Shown piece by piece: positions 11,301 to 22,379 of a stretch of DNA of 64,000 nucleotides. Position numbers and translations under genes: made by a program. Numbering within the stretch: the stretch's first letter is position 1; each line of letters begins with the position of its first letter. A model generated the notes under the pieces. The model saw nothing but the letters and a program-made list of their open reading frames with translations. It ran no database searches and was not told the origin of the DNA. The DNA is from Bactrocera neohumeralis (taxonomy: Eukaryota > Arthropoda > Insecta > Diptera > Tephritidae): the NCBI RefSeq assembly GCF_024586455.1, contig NW_026089624.1:13607341-13671340 (forward strand), in the 5' to 3' direction.

Positions 11301-11825
11301 TTAGATATGGACATGTAGTAGTATAAGAGGTGAACCTTTTCAAATGTAGTTGTGAATTGGTTACCTCCGTCCTGAATGGTAGTTTTATTTGTTAGCACCA
11401 TAACGAAGTGCGTCCGCGATACTTTCAAAAATCGCTAATTACAAGTATAACTTTAAGGGCCGAATTCACAGCTTTTAGTTAACCGTTGGTAAACTAAAAT
11501 GTTAACTATTGATTAACTAGTATTTACTATTCACAGTGTAGAGTTTAAGAAATACATCTCTTAACGGAAATAAATGGCAGCACCGTCATATTTCTGGATT
11601 TCAATGTTGGTACCACTGTGAAGTCTACACGAAAGAATGAGGTGCACCAATAAAAGTGTCGCTGTCTCACAGCGAAACGATGACTTTCAATATCAGACTC
11701 AATATTATATTCATAAGACAATTCAACAAAGTATCAGTGAAAGCAATAGTCGATTACATATTTCCAACATCAGTTGTTATTTGACTAGTAGTTAACAAAC
11801 TGAGATTAGAGGCTAATTAAGCATT
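8321..11825. other. Intergenic or intronic DNA, nothing recognised
   Basis: No convincing gene is visible in these 3.5 kb. A short coding-like stretch at 8775-8850 (MDKLILEKERHEPMF and a glutamate/lysine-rich continuation) has the look of a coiled coil from an old Myb/SANT-type transposon accessory protein, but this is weak. Open stretches at 9763-10030 and 10249-10520 match nothing I know. Two imperfectly similar segments at about 10120-10200 and 10545-10630 (sharing ATAAAAACGCTTTGTA-like sequence) may be copies of one repeat. Confidence 0.4.
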
Positions 11826-12007
11826 AGGGGTATTCAGACCGAAGCCTGTTAATTTGGTAATTCGTTAGTTGATACTTCGTTAAAAGGCTTAACTGTGAAC
11901 ATACTTTTTGTTCTACCTCTGTAGTATGATAAATTTTATTCCGAAACAGTTCATTCAATGCCTCATCAAAGTGCAATCAAAAATTGTCAGTCATTTAATT
12001 GAAAATT

Positions 12008-12021
12008 ATGTGGAGCAGATC
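12008..12021 (+). repeat. Target site duplication, left copy, of the RTE insertion
   Basis: The 14-mer ATGTGGAGCAGATC here is repeated exactly at 14762-14775, flanking the RTE element. Confidence 0.9.
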
Positions 12022-14761
12022 CTCCCACATAGGGTTGTGCGCTGGGTTTGGGACCCGCCTTGTAAAACACACCTCCAATGAAAAGGAACAACAAGCCTCG
12101 GATGAGAGACCCCCCTTTTGATGACGACCATGGCAAACGAAATAAGGGCTACGATATCAGGGCATGCACCTTGAATGTCCGGACCCTTAATTGGGAAGGT
12201 GCCGCTGCCTAGCTGGTTGATGTCCTCGCGAAAATAAAGGCTGACATCACCGCCGTCGAAGAAATGCGATGGACGGGACAAGGACAGAGGCGAGTAGGTC
12301 CTTGTGACATTTACTACAGTGGCCACATAAAAGAAGCGCAAGTTTGGTGTTGGATTCGTGGTGCGAGAGAGACTCCATCGAAGAGTACTATCATTCACTC
12401 CGGTGATTGTTCTTCAACATATCGCTGATTTGCGCCCACGCCCCGCCGGAAGAGAAGGACGATGTGAGCAAAGATGCCTTCTATAAGCGCTTGGAGGTCG
12501 CTTATGATAGCTGCCCCCGCCACAATGTCAAAATCGTGCTTGGCGACTTTAACGCCAGGGTGGACAAAAAAGGTATATTTGGCACTACGGTTGGTAAATT
12601 CTGCCTCCACGACGAAACATCCCCAAATGGGTTGAGGCTGATCGACTTCACCGGGGCCCGAAATATGGTTATCTGTGGTACTAGATTTCAGCAGAAGAAG
12701 ATACATCAAGCTTCTTGGCTGTCTCCGGATCGAATAGCCACCAACCAGATCGATCATGTTGTGATAGACGGAAGACACGTCTCCAGTGTTCTAGACGTGC
12801 GTACGCTCCGAGGTCCTAACATCGACTCGGACCACTATCTTGTTGCAGCCAAGATTCGCACCCGCCTCTGTACAGCAAAAAACGAACGTCAACAAACACA
12901 AGGAAGGTTCGACGTCGAGAAGCTGCAATCACAACAGACAGCCGAACGATTTTCTACTCGGCTTGCACTCCTGCTCTCTCAGAGCACTCGTCAACAATTC
13001 GGTATAAGCGAACTGTGGGACAGCATTTTAAACTCCTCACATTCAACTGCAACCAAAACCATTGGTTTTCGGAAAGTGCAAAAGAACAGCCGGTACGACG
13101 AGGAGTGCCGTGTTGCAGCGGAGAGAAAACAGACTGCCTACCTCGCAACGTTACGATCGACCACAACAGGAGCGGGATGGGATAGATACCGAGAGTTGAA
13201 GAGGGAAGCGAGACGCATTTGCAGACAGAAAAAGAATGAAGCCGAAATGCGTGAGTATGAAGAGCTTGATAAGCTGGCCGACAGGGGTAATGCTCGAAAA
13301 TTCTACGAAAAAATGCGGCGGCTTACAGAAGGTTTCAAAACCGGAGCATACTCTTGTAGAACCCAAGGAGATGATCTAGGCACCGATGCCCAGAGCATAC
13401 TTAAATTATGGAGGGAACACTTCTCCAGCCTGCTGAATGGCAGTGAATGCACAACGCCAGGAGAAGGTGAACTTGATTCCCCAATCGATGACGATGGAGC
13501 AGACGTTCCATTGCCCGACCATGAAGACGTTCGAACAGCAATTACCCGCCTGAAGAACAACAAAGCGGCGGGGGCCGATGGATTGTCGGCCGAGCTATTC
13601 AAACACGGCGGAAAAGAACTGATAAGGAGCATGCATAAGCTTCTTTGTAAAATATGGTCGGATGAAAACATGCCCAACGATTGGAATTTAAGTGTGCTAT
13701 GTCCAATCCATAAAAAAGGAGACCCCACAATCTGCGCCAACTACCGTGGGATAAGCCTCCTTAACATCGCTTATAAGGTTATATCGAGCGTATTGTGTGA
13801 AAGATTAAAGCCCACTGTCAACAAACTGATTGGATCTTATAAGTGTGGCTTTAGACCTGGCAAATAAACAATCGACCAGATATTCACCACGCGCCAAATT
13901 TTGGAAAAGACCAGTGAAAGGAGAATCGACACACACCCCCTCTTCGTCGATTTCAAAGCTGCTTTCGACAGCACAAAAAGGAGCTGCCTTTATGCCGCGA
14001 AGCCTGAATTTGGTGTCCTCAAAAACTAATACGGCTGTGTAAGCTGACGTTGAGCAACACCAAAAGCTGCGTCAGGATCGGGAAGGATCTGACCGAGCCG
14101 TTCGATACCAAACGAGGTTTCAGATAAGGCAACTCCCTATCGTGTGACTTCTTCAACCTTCTTCTGGAGAAAATAATTCGAGCTAGAGAACTAAACCGAA
14201 GAGGTACAATCTTCTATAAAGGTGTACAGCTGCTGGCGTATGCTGATGATATTGATATCATCTTTTTATTTATTTTATTGACAGAAAATGGGTCTGGCAG
14301 TGAACGAGGGCAAGACGAAATATCTCCTGTCAACAAACAAACAGTCGTCGCACTCGTGACTGGCACTCACGTCACTATTGACAGTCATAACTTTGAAGTT
14401 GTAGATAATTTCGTCTATTTAGAAACCAGTATTAACCCCACCAACAATGTCAGCCTGGAAATCCAATGCAGGATTACTCTTGCAAAGAGATGCTACTTCG
14501 GACTGAGTGCATCCACGTTGTCATGTTGTCCGGATGGACGAAAACACTCCAGCTCTGAAAGTATTCGACGCAGTACCCGCAGGGGGAAGCAGAGGAAGAG
14601 GAAGACCTCCACTCCGTTGGAAGGACCAAGTGGAGAAGGACGTGGCTTCGCTTGGAATATCCAATTGGCGCCACGTTGCGAAAAGAAGAAACGACTGGCG
14701 CGCTGTTGTTAACTCGGCTATAATCGCGTAAGCGGTGTCTACGCCAATTAAGAAGAAGGAG
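12022..14761 (+). mobile_element. RTE-type non-LTR retrotransposon, copy 1
   Basis: The element is bounded by a perfect 14-bp duplication and ends in CCAATTAAGAAGAAGG, a short AAG-type tail; short simple-repeat tails are usual for the RTE clade. It is about 2.7 kb, shorter than typical RTE elements of about 3.3 kb, with losses in the endonuclease start and RT end. Related copies lie at 20916-22262 (-), 22263-24880 (+), 56076-56245 (-) and, more diverged, 62050-63075 (-). Confidence 0.87.
12150..14731 (+). pseudogene. RTE endonuclease-reverse transcriptase ORF, disrupted
   Basis: An APE-type endonuclease begins degenerately near 12150 (IRACTLNVRTL, then DITAVEEMRWTGQGQRR) with a stop and a frameshift. 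A long open block, 12407-13867, carries LICAHAPPEEKDD, VLGDFNARV, DQIDHVVIDGRH-like and DSDHYLV endonuclease motifs, then a linker, then RT motifs NNKAAGADGLSAELFK, NYRGISLLN and CGFRPGK. A TAA at 13865-13867 replaces the residue after FRPGK, and the same frame continues with TIDQIF and FVDFKAAFDS. Frameshifts follow; the catalytic box LAYADD is at about 14233-14250. The C-terminal block VVRMDENTPALKVFDAV and RGRGRPPLRWKDQ (about 14530-14630) is the RTE tail domain. The reading frame is dead by several mutations. Confidence 0.87.
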
Positions 14762-14775
14762 ATGTGGAGCAGATC
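14762..14775 (+). repeat. Target site duplication, right copy, of the RTE insertion
   Basis: ATGTGGAGCAGATC, an exact repeat of 12008-12021. Confidence 0.9.
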
Positions 14776-14991
14776 AAATTTATTACTGGTAAGTACTTTA
14801 AATTAATGTATAGAGGAGCAGGAGAACAGCTGATGTGATATTACCGAGTAACGAAACAATTATCAAGCTTGCCAGATGGATAGTTCGTTACTCGGTAGAA
14901 CGATAGTCTCTTAATTTTACGAAAACAAAATACATGTAAAAAACTACCGAATAGCGACTAACGAATTAACAAGGCTGGTCTGAATCCCCAT

Positions 14992-15755
14992 ATTTTTAAT
15001 AAGAAATTGTTGGTATTGGTTAACAAATCAGGCACAATCCCGATTTACTTGGCGCTGCAATTTGACGGTACCTGTTGGAAAGAGGAAGTCCTCATGATTA
15101 AAAAAGGGTATACCGCAAACGCCTAGTTTACGAGATGTTTGACCTTAAAGTTCAAAAATTCTAACATTTCCAAAAGCTATTTGACCACATTAGACACACT
15201 TTATTCACATTTTTCACTTCATATTAATTAAATTAAACTATACACTTTTAAATAAATCCACATTTTACACTTTTAGCAGATTTTTTACCTAAGAAATCTT
15301 TATTTTAAAAACTACATTTTACACTAGTAGTGAACATCATTTGTGTGCTAAAAATTACGAAGAAATGGAGCGCTGCCATGTGATGATAAGGCAATTCGCT
15401 GAAATTCCTTTTTTCGCAAAAAATCCTCTATCCATTAATAGGGATATGTTTTTAATTTAATTTAATAAACAAATAAGTCATATTATATAGTAATATTATA
15501 TGTGTCCTGGTCGACGAAAAGAGAGCTAACGTGCGAAAACTAGTTTTCTGGGAAAAGCTGTTAAAAATAATCGTCAGTTTCTCGTTATCTCATTAATTGT
15601 TCTCCTTTATTCAAGATTTATTGCTCTAATAAAAATTTGTTTGTTTACATTTTTTCCTTTTTGTAGTGTCTAAATCAGCTGTGATAATGTAATAGATTTC
15701 CAATGCTGCCAAGTAGATGGCGCAAAATCATAGTCGCACAGAGAGATTTAGCGTG
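14992..15755. other. AT-rich DNA, nothing recognised
   Basis: No coding motif or clear repeat structure is seen on either strand. Confidence 0.4.
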
Positions 15756-15758
15756 GAT

Positions 15759-15795
15759 CAGTTTCAAATCACTCCGATGAAGTGATTTTGAACTG
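15759..15795. repeat. Hairpin, 15-bp arms
   Basis: CAGTTTCAAATCACT (15759-15773) and AGTGATTTTGAACTG (15781-15795) are inverted repeats with two mismatches and a 7-nt loop. They probably lie within an old MITE whose ends I cannot place. Confidence 0.6.
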
Positions 15796-15904
15796 CCATT
15801 TTTGTATGGCGAAATCTTGATAAATTTATAAGATTTAGTGGGATAAACCACTGAACAGCTGAAATCGTGTGATTAAGTGTCGGTCTGAACATGGTATAAC
15901 ACAG

Positions 15905-16036
15905 AAGGGAGTACTACGCGAAAGTACTTCAGTCACCCCGGGTATTCGCTCGACGAGGGATATTTTTTTAGAGCGCGGCCGAAGGCCGCCAACGCAAAAA
16001 AGAGTACTACGCGAAAATACTTCAGTCACCCCGATG
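15905..16036 (-). repeat. Satellite-like monomers, 93-bp period
   Basis: The block GAGTACTACGCGAAA followed by TACTTCAGTCACCCC occurs at about 15909 and again at 16002. Between them lies GCGCGGCCGAAGGCCGCC, a GC-rich inverted core. The reverse complement resembles the units at 17285-17525 (TTTGCGTTGG, GGCCTTCGGC, CTTCAAAAAAATA). Confidence 0.72.
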
Positions 16037-16840
16037 TGATATAAATTTTATAATATTATCATAGAGTTTTAATTATTTGTGTTTATTATATATAAATCAC
16101 ATATATTACATATATGTACATATGCAGATGGAAAAAATGTTCACAACTCAATTATAACTTGAAAAATGTTGGAAAGTATTTTGTATTATAGTTAATATAG
16201 AAAAAAAGAATCAGGCGAAAAAACAAACAAAGAAAAATCGTTAAAAATCCTACATACTTGCTGTTTAAGATGTGTCAACGCTCGTTTTCTCATAATTGTA
16301 AACAATCTAACCTTTTCAACAATGAGTGTGCTAAGTTTTAAATTAATAAATTTAGGTAAAATATAGCAAAATAAAAGTGAAATAAAAACTTATTTCAATG
16401 TTTAGGGTGTATATTTAAATATACAGAGTGAAAAACGTGAACAAATTTAGTGAAACATAGAGAAATACCATGTGTTATTAGTGTATTTTTTTTAATTTTT
16501 AATCGTGAATATTTTAAAAAATATAAGTTATTTTTATATTATTTTTGGATGTTCCTCATCTGGAGAAGCTCCCCTATCCGCACATACCCCATTTACACGG
16601 AAATTCGGTTGTTTTTACCCCTCCGCCAAAGTAATCGGAATCGTGCCACAAATCACTATAATTCGCCCTTAACTTGCACATGTGCATATGCAAAAAAAAC
16701 ATGCAAAACTTGTAGTCCTTGTGTTTTGCAAGTCAACTAACTGCCGTCCCAAAATAATAGCGGCATGTCCATAGATTTTGCATGGCATGTACCTAAAGGA
16801 AGGTGTACACTGAACGTTGAAAAATTGAATTTGGGTAAAT

Positions 16841-18010
16841 TTTAGAATAGCATCCCCCGATTTCAGTGTTAAAATGGTTATTACGGATATCTCTAGATCA
16901 AGAATATATGTATATATATATTTTCCGCTGATTTATGCTTTTTGAGATATTTGCATTTAAAATTAAAAAATTCAACTATTTAAAATGCGTGTTTCTCCGA
17001 TTTATAATGAATTTTACACTAATATTTTTAACTTTTATATCCACTAACACTACACTAATTTGTTTCCACCCATTTATTTTTTATTATATGTATAGTGCAA
17101 AAGGCGCATAACTTTTATTCAATATTTAACTTTTGTTAAATCGTTTTTGTCTACACAATAACAAAAGGGTTGCATTCTAACTAATAATCAGTGTTACCTT
17201 ATGTCCATATTTTACCAGAGAAAGAAAAGAAAACAAATAATATCCCAATGGCAGGAAGTAAATAACTCATTATTAGTTTTTCGCATAAAATTCCTTTCTG
17301 CATTAGCAGCTTTCGGCCACGCTTCAAAAAAAAAATAACCCTGGTAGGACCAACACCTAGACGTCTTCAGTACTTTCGAGTTGAACTCCTCTTTGCGTTG
17401 GCATCTCAAAAAAATAGCCCTGATCGAACCAACACCTGAGCGTGTTCAGTTCTTTCGCGTTGAACTCCGTTTTGCGTTGGAGGCCTTCGGCTGCGCTTCA
17501 AAAAAATAACCCTGGCCGATCAAACACCGGGATTTATCAAGATAATGAAAATTCTGAAAGATTTTACATTATTCATCACACGATAATGAATTTTGTGTTG
17601 ACAGTAAAATCTTTCTTTTTTTACTTATTTGTTTTTTGATTACAAAATATGGTAACACTAATGCTTTGTTTGTTTGCAACCATTTTTATATTGTATAAAT
17701 AAATTGATTTCAGCGAATGTTAAATATGGAATTAAAGTTACTTTTGTACTATTTAATACAAAACATATGTGTAGAATCGAATTAGTGAAGTGTTAGCGGA
17801 TATAAAAGTTAAAAATATTAGTGCAAAATGCAATATAAGTAAATCGGAGAAACTCGCATTTTAATTTTTGAACTTTAAATGCAAATATCTCCAAAACTAT
17901 AAGTCAGATGTAACAGTATATATATTTTCTTGATCTGGAGGTCCTCCTCTATCCGCACGTACCAATTTTAACCCTGAAATCGAGGGTTGTTTTTCTAAAT
18001 CTCAATCTTG
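16841..18010. mobile_element. Foldback element with long inverted arms and a satellite core
   Basis: The left arm (about 16841-17222) and right arm (about 17640-18010) are long imperfect inverted repeats of each other. Matching blocks include CCCCGATTTCAGTGTTAAAA against TTTTAACCCTGAAATCGAGG, GATCAAGAATATAT against ATATATTTTCTTGATC, AACTTTTATATCC against GGATATAAAAGTT, and CCATATTTTAC against ACAAAATATGG. The 420-bp centre carries tandem units. No transposase is present, so it would be a non-autonomous foldback element. An extra copy of the right end lies at about 16545-16610 (CTCATCTGGAGAAGCTCCCC). Confidence 0.7.
17285..17525 (+). repeat. Satellite-like tandem units, 80-100 bp
   Basis: Two to three diverged units share TTTGCGTTGG (17391-17400 and 17471-17480), CTTCAAAAAAATAACCCTG, CAACACC and TTCAGT-CTTTCG blocks. 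The middle unit lacks the GGCCTTCGGC segment, which explains the unequal spacing. They are related in reverse orientation to 15905-16036. Confidence 0.7.
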
Positions 18011-20915
18011 TATTTTGACAGCGCGTTAAGAAGTGAACTTGGCTGCAGAAAACGAAGAAATTGTAATTTTTTTTCAAATATTTCTAAATGGGCTATGTTT
18101 AATGCTTATGCAAATGTATGAAAGTATAATTAATAAATTAATTGGTTTTGCATTCTATTCTTTTTGTACTAGTTTTAGAATTTAAATGAGAATTTGACGA
18201 AAAGTTGCCGCTTTATTTAGGAATGGCGAAAGATGGCGTTATCGGTGAGCGGTAAAAACACTAGTTAATTAACCAACAACGCAACCACAAATTTCTGTTG
18301 AAGCTTCTATGAGTTTCTTATAGCTCTGATAGACGACAGCGCTAATATGCATTACCGGGCTTAATTTACATTTACGTGCGCATTTGACCCATGTTAATGC
18401 AAGTTTGTAATGCACAAGAATTCCGTGCATTTAGCTGAATTTACCAAATTTTAGTAGGCAACACTGAAAATCTGCCGCCTTGTTTGTGTTTACACCTTCA
18501 AAGGTAAACAGTTTTTATATTGCTACTTAAATTATGTGCAAGTATATTAACAAAAACAAATTTTTATATTTTTAGATGGCAGATAAAAAACGCACAGTTT
18601 GCTATCCATTTTTCCAATATTGTTAACTTTTTCGCACACTTCAATAAATAAACAAATTTCACTCTCAGCTGTCTAAATGCACAAGTCTGCCGTCTGTCAC
18701 CATAAAATTGCAATGCGCAATAGCGTTGCTTAAGAAGCATTAATTTTGCTCGTCTGTCAGGGCTATTAAGGTACAATCGACAATTATAACGAAACTCTTG
18801 GGTACGTGTGAGCGTGTATCCCTTTCTTACATAAACGCCTAATGAGTATGTTAGTTTCCAAACACATAGAGCGCGACAGACTGCAAGTGACATCTGTCAA
18901 ATATTAAAATTCACACGTTCTTAGGGACACAGTTATTTAGACAGCTGCACGACTGCAGGCTCTCAGTTGTCGGTCTCGCTAACTTGAAAATATTTTTAAA
19001 TTTGCCGACGACAGTAAAGAGGACAGTAGAGTTGACAGTAGAGAGGAGTGATGCCAATAATATGCAAAATGTAAAATTATTCAAAGCTCTAACCAACCTG
19101 ACGTTATTTTACAAATAAAAGCATAAAATAGCTGTGTTATATCATTTGTAATAACAATTGATAATTTAAAACAAAAATATTTACCTATTTACTTATTGTT
19201 TGCATAAAAAATTTCACTTTGAACAAAATATTAAAATTTCATGGAAGGGAAAGGTATTAGTATGGCCACAACGAAATTGTGTACATACAAAATGGACAAC
19301 TGCGTTGTTTTGTGTGCATGCCGGCCATTGCCATGTCGCTGCCTTCTTACAAATGTTCATGTAGAAGGATCCACGACGCCATTTTCAGTTCACTGTCGTG
19401 CTGCTGCAGTCTGTCGCGCTCATTGTGTTCAGCACTTAACACTATTGGTAAAGTAAAGAAGGAAGAACGATAAAAGGTAGTAAGTTATTTTTCAATATTT
19501 TGAACTTTTATTTCCAATGCTTATGATATAAACACATCAGTGATTTAGTGTCCATTGGTTGGTAAGATTTAGTTGGGTGGTAGTTAGTATTATTATTATC
19601 TTTTGTAAAATTTAAGAGGGTTGTTTGCATGCCAGGAGTGCGTTTGTATTTGTGTAAACCCATAGATATATATAATTTGACGTACACTTAGTAGGGGTCT
19701 ATTTGCTGCAGCAGCACCTTGCATCACGTGCACGGTATATTACAATATTTTTTTATGTTTAGAAGCTAATGAAAGTTTCTTTATTTCACACTAGAAGCAT
19801 TTAGATTAGATTACCATAACCAGAGTCAAAATAAAATGTGTGAAAATCTAATAATACGAGGAATAATTAAATGGTTACAGAATGGAAACTTCGTAAGCCT
19901 AAAAGTGAAATGTGTTTTAGTGTACGCAATACATTACAAATAGTTCATAATATGCAACGTGTGTAATTTGTTTGCAAATTGAGTGTTATTCATAGTGCAT
20001 AAAAATGTGAATATGTAATGTATATTAATGCAGAGTACGTTTAATAGTATATGCGTATGGATGCCTTAAGACCGTTAAGCGAGAAAAATAAACTACACGA
20101 TTAGTTTATCCTAAAAATATGCAGTATGAAATATGCACACATTTGAGGACAAAATAAATTGTTAGCATGAATGTCGGCAATGGAGCAATGGGCGACCTTG
20201 TGTCATTGCAACTAATAGCCGGGTAGGCGCATGAGTAGTTTATTTTATTCTTTGTATCTAAAAGTGAATAATGTGTTTATAAATAATAATCTCGACAACC
20301 AAAACTTCAACTGCATCAGCCATAACTGAAGTGAATCGTAATTTAAGTAATTATAAAAAGGTATCTGTATCAACAGAATTGCTTTGTTGTAACGCTTGTG
20401 TTCCATTCTCAATTTCAGCGAAATGCTTCAGTCGGGCATATACAGCTAGCAGCAAAAGAAAGTGTACAACATTTGTGTATTACATTGCTTGTTTTATTTC
20501 AGTCTTTTTTAAGTGATACATTGTAATAATTTAATTTTTTAAAATGGTATTTAGTACTCAAAAATTGATGGCATAACAAAAGCAAAATTCGAACAACAAC
20601 AAAAGTTACTAACAGAACACTCAAAATACTTCATATTTCTGGCGTCAGAAGAAAGTTTACACAATAATAATGAGTGATGGAAACTTATTTTGAATACTTT
20701 GTATGCTTTTCATTTGCTCTATTTATGACTTGTAAATGACTGGGTATTGAATTGAGAAGATTTTCTGTTACTTTGCGTAAACGTTTTTGTGAGCATCATC
20801 GCCGAGCCACCATTTGACGCTAGAAATATGAAGTATTTTAACCTTCTATTCATAACTTTGTTGTTTTAGGAATTTTGTTTTTGTTTTCTTTCCACAACCT
20901 TCTAAGAGAAATAAA
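18011..20915. other. AT-rich DNA, no gene recognised
   Basis: 2.9 kb without a convincing reading frame. A short direct reiteration of GACAGTA-type sequence lies at about 19011-19045. One small coding-like stretch is listed separately at 20167-20222. Confidence 0.4.
20167..20222 (+). other. Possible small first coding exon
   Basis: ATG at 20167 opens 18 codons with a balanced residue composition (MNVGNGAMGDLVSLQL, then I, A) up to GG|GTAGGC at 20223, which could be a splice donor; read through, the frame stops at 20224-20226. The stretch stands out from the surrounding AT-rich DNA. It would end in phase 2, so it cannot join the phase-0 giant exon at 38975 directly. It may equally be chance. 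Confidence 0.2.
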
Positions 20916-22262
20916 TCTTCTTCTTCTTAATTGGCGTAGACACCGCTTACGCGATTATAGCCGAGTTAACAACAGCGCGCTAGTCGTTTCTTTTCGCTAC
21001 GTGGCGCCAATTGGATATTCCAAGCGAAGCCAGGTCCTTCTCCACTTGGTCCTTCCAACGGAGTGGAGGTCTTCCTCTTCCTCTGCTTCCCCCGGCGGGT
21101 ACTGCGTCGAATACTTTCAGAGCTGGAGTGTTTTCGTCCATCCGGACAACATGACCTAGCCAGCGTAGCCGCTGTCTTTTAATTCGCTGAACTACATATG
21201 TCGATGTCGTCGTATATCTCGTACAGCTCATCGTTCCATCGAATGCGGTATTCGCCGTGGCCAACGATGATATCAATATCATCGGCATACGTCAGGAGTT
21301 GTACACTCTTATAGAAGATGGAACCTTCTCTATTTAATTCTGCGGCTCGAATTATTTTCTCCAGAAGCAGGTTGAAAAAGTCGCACGAGCATTACCCTTG
21401 TCGGCCAGCTTATCAAGCTCTTCATACTCACGCATTTCGGCCTCTTTCTTCTTCTGTCTGCAAATGCGTCTCGCTTCCCTCTTCAACTCTCGGTATCTAA
21501 CCCATCCCGCTCCTGTTGTGGTCGATCGTAACGTTGCGAGGTAGGCAGTCTGTTTTCTCTCCGCTGCAACACGGCACTCCTCGTCGTACCGGCTGTTCTT
21601 TTGCACTTTCCGAAAACCAATGGTTTCGGTTGCAGCTGTACGTAAGGAGTTGGAAATGCCGTCCCACAGTTCCCTTATACCGAATTGTTGACGAGTGCTC
21701 TCAGAGAGCAGGAGTGCAAGCCGAGTAGAAAATCGTTCGGCTGTCTGTTGAGATTGCAGCTTCTCGACGTCAAACCTCCCTTGTGTTTGGTGGCGTGCGT
21801 TTTTTGCTGCACAGAGGCGGGTGCGAATCTTGGCTGCAACAAGATAGTGGTCCGAGTCGATGTTAGGAAATCGGAGCGCACGCACATCTAAAACACTGGA
21901 GACGTGTCTTCCATCTATCACATCATGATCGATCTGGTTGGTAGTTTTTCGATCCGGAGACATTCAGGTAGCTTGATGAATCTTCTTATGCTGGAATCTA
22001 GTACTACAGATAACAATATTTCGGGCCCCGGCGAAGTCGATCAGCCTCAACCCATTTGGGGATGTTTCCTCGTGGAGGCTGGAGGCACTACCGATTGTAG
22101 TGCCAAAGATACTTTCTTTGCCCACCCTGGCGTTAAAGTCGCCAAGCACGATTTTGACATCGTGGCGGGGGCAGCTCTCATAAGTGCGCTCCAAGCACTC
22201 ATAAAAGGCATCTTTGGTCACATCGTCCTTCTCTTCCGTCGGGGCGTGGGCGCAAATGTTGT
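20916..22262 (-). mobile_element. RTE LINE copy 2, internally deleted
   Basis: On the minus strand the element reads from the endonuclease (ICAHAPTEEKDD, VLGDFNARV, DQIDH-like and DSDHYLVAAK, 22266 down to about 21800), through the linker to KLADKGNAR (about 21400). It then jumps directly to ATFSTCFW, which lies just before the YADD box in copy 1. Most of the RT is therefore missing, with a short TCG microhomology at the junction (about 21385). The C-terminal domain (MDENTPALKVF, RPPLRWKDQ) follows, and the 3' end is CCAATTAAGAAGAAGAAG at 20916-20932, again an AAG tail. Frameshifts are present. Confidence 0.85.
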
Positions 22263-22379
22263 TCAAACATTTGAACGTCTAGCCACAATCCGCATTAAAG
22301 CGAAGTTCTTCAATATATCGCTGATTTGCGCTCACGCCCCGACGGAAGAGAAGGACGATGTGACCAAAAATGCCTTATA

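Larger units (their letters stand above)
11826..14991. mobile_element. MITE copy A, split by an RTE LINE
   Basis: The outer ends AGGGGTATTCAG (11826-11837) and CTGAATCCCCAT (14980-14991) form imperfect terminal inverted repeats that extend inward about 40 bp (shared TTAATTCGTTAGT-type sequence). The same ends flank the 247-bp element at 52006-52252, so this is a second member of the family. The flanking bases ATT on both sides may be a 3-bp target duplication. The MITE is interrupted at 12022-14761; without that insert it would be about 412 bp. Confidence 0.7.

Noticed and set aside
12395..12778. Minus-strand open frames antisense to RTE endonuclease
   Set aside because: The plus strand carries clear endonuclease motifs; the antisense frames appear in all RTE copies for the same reason.
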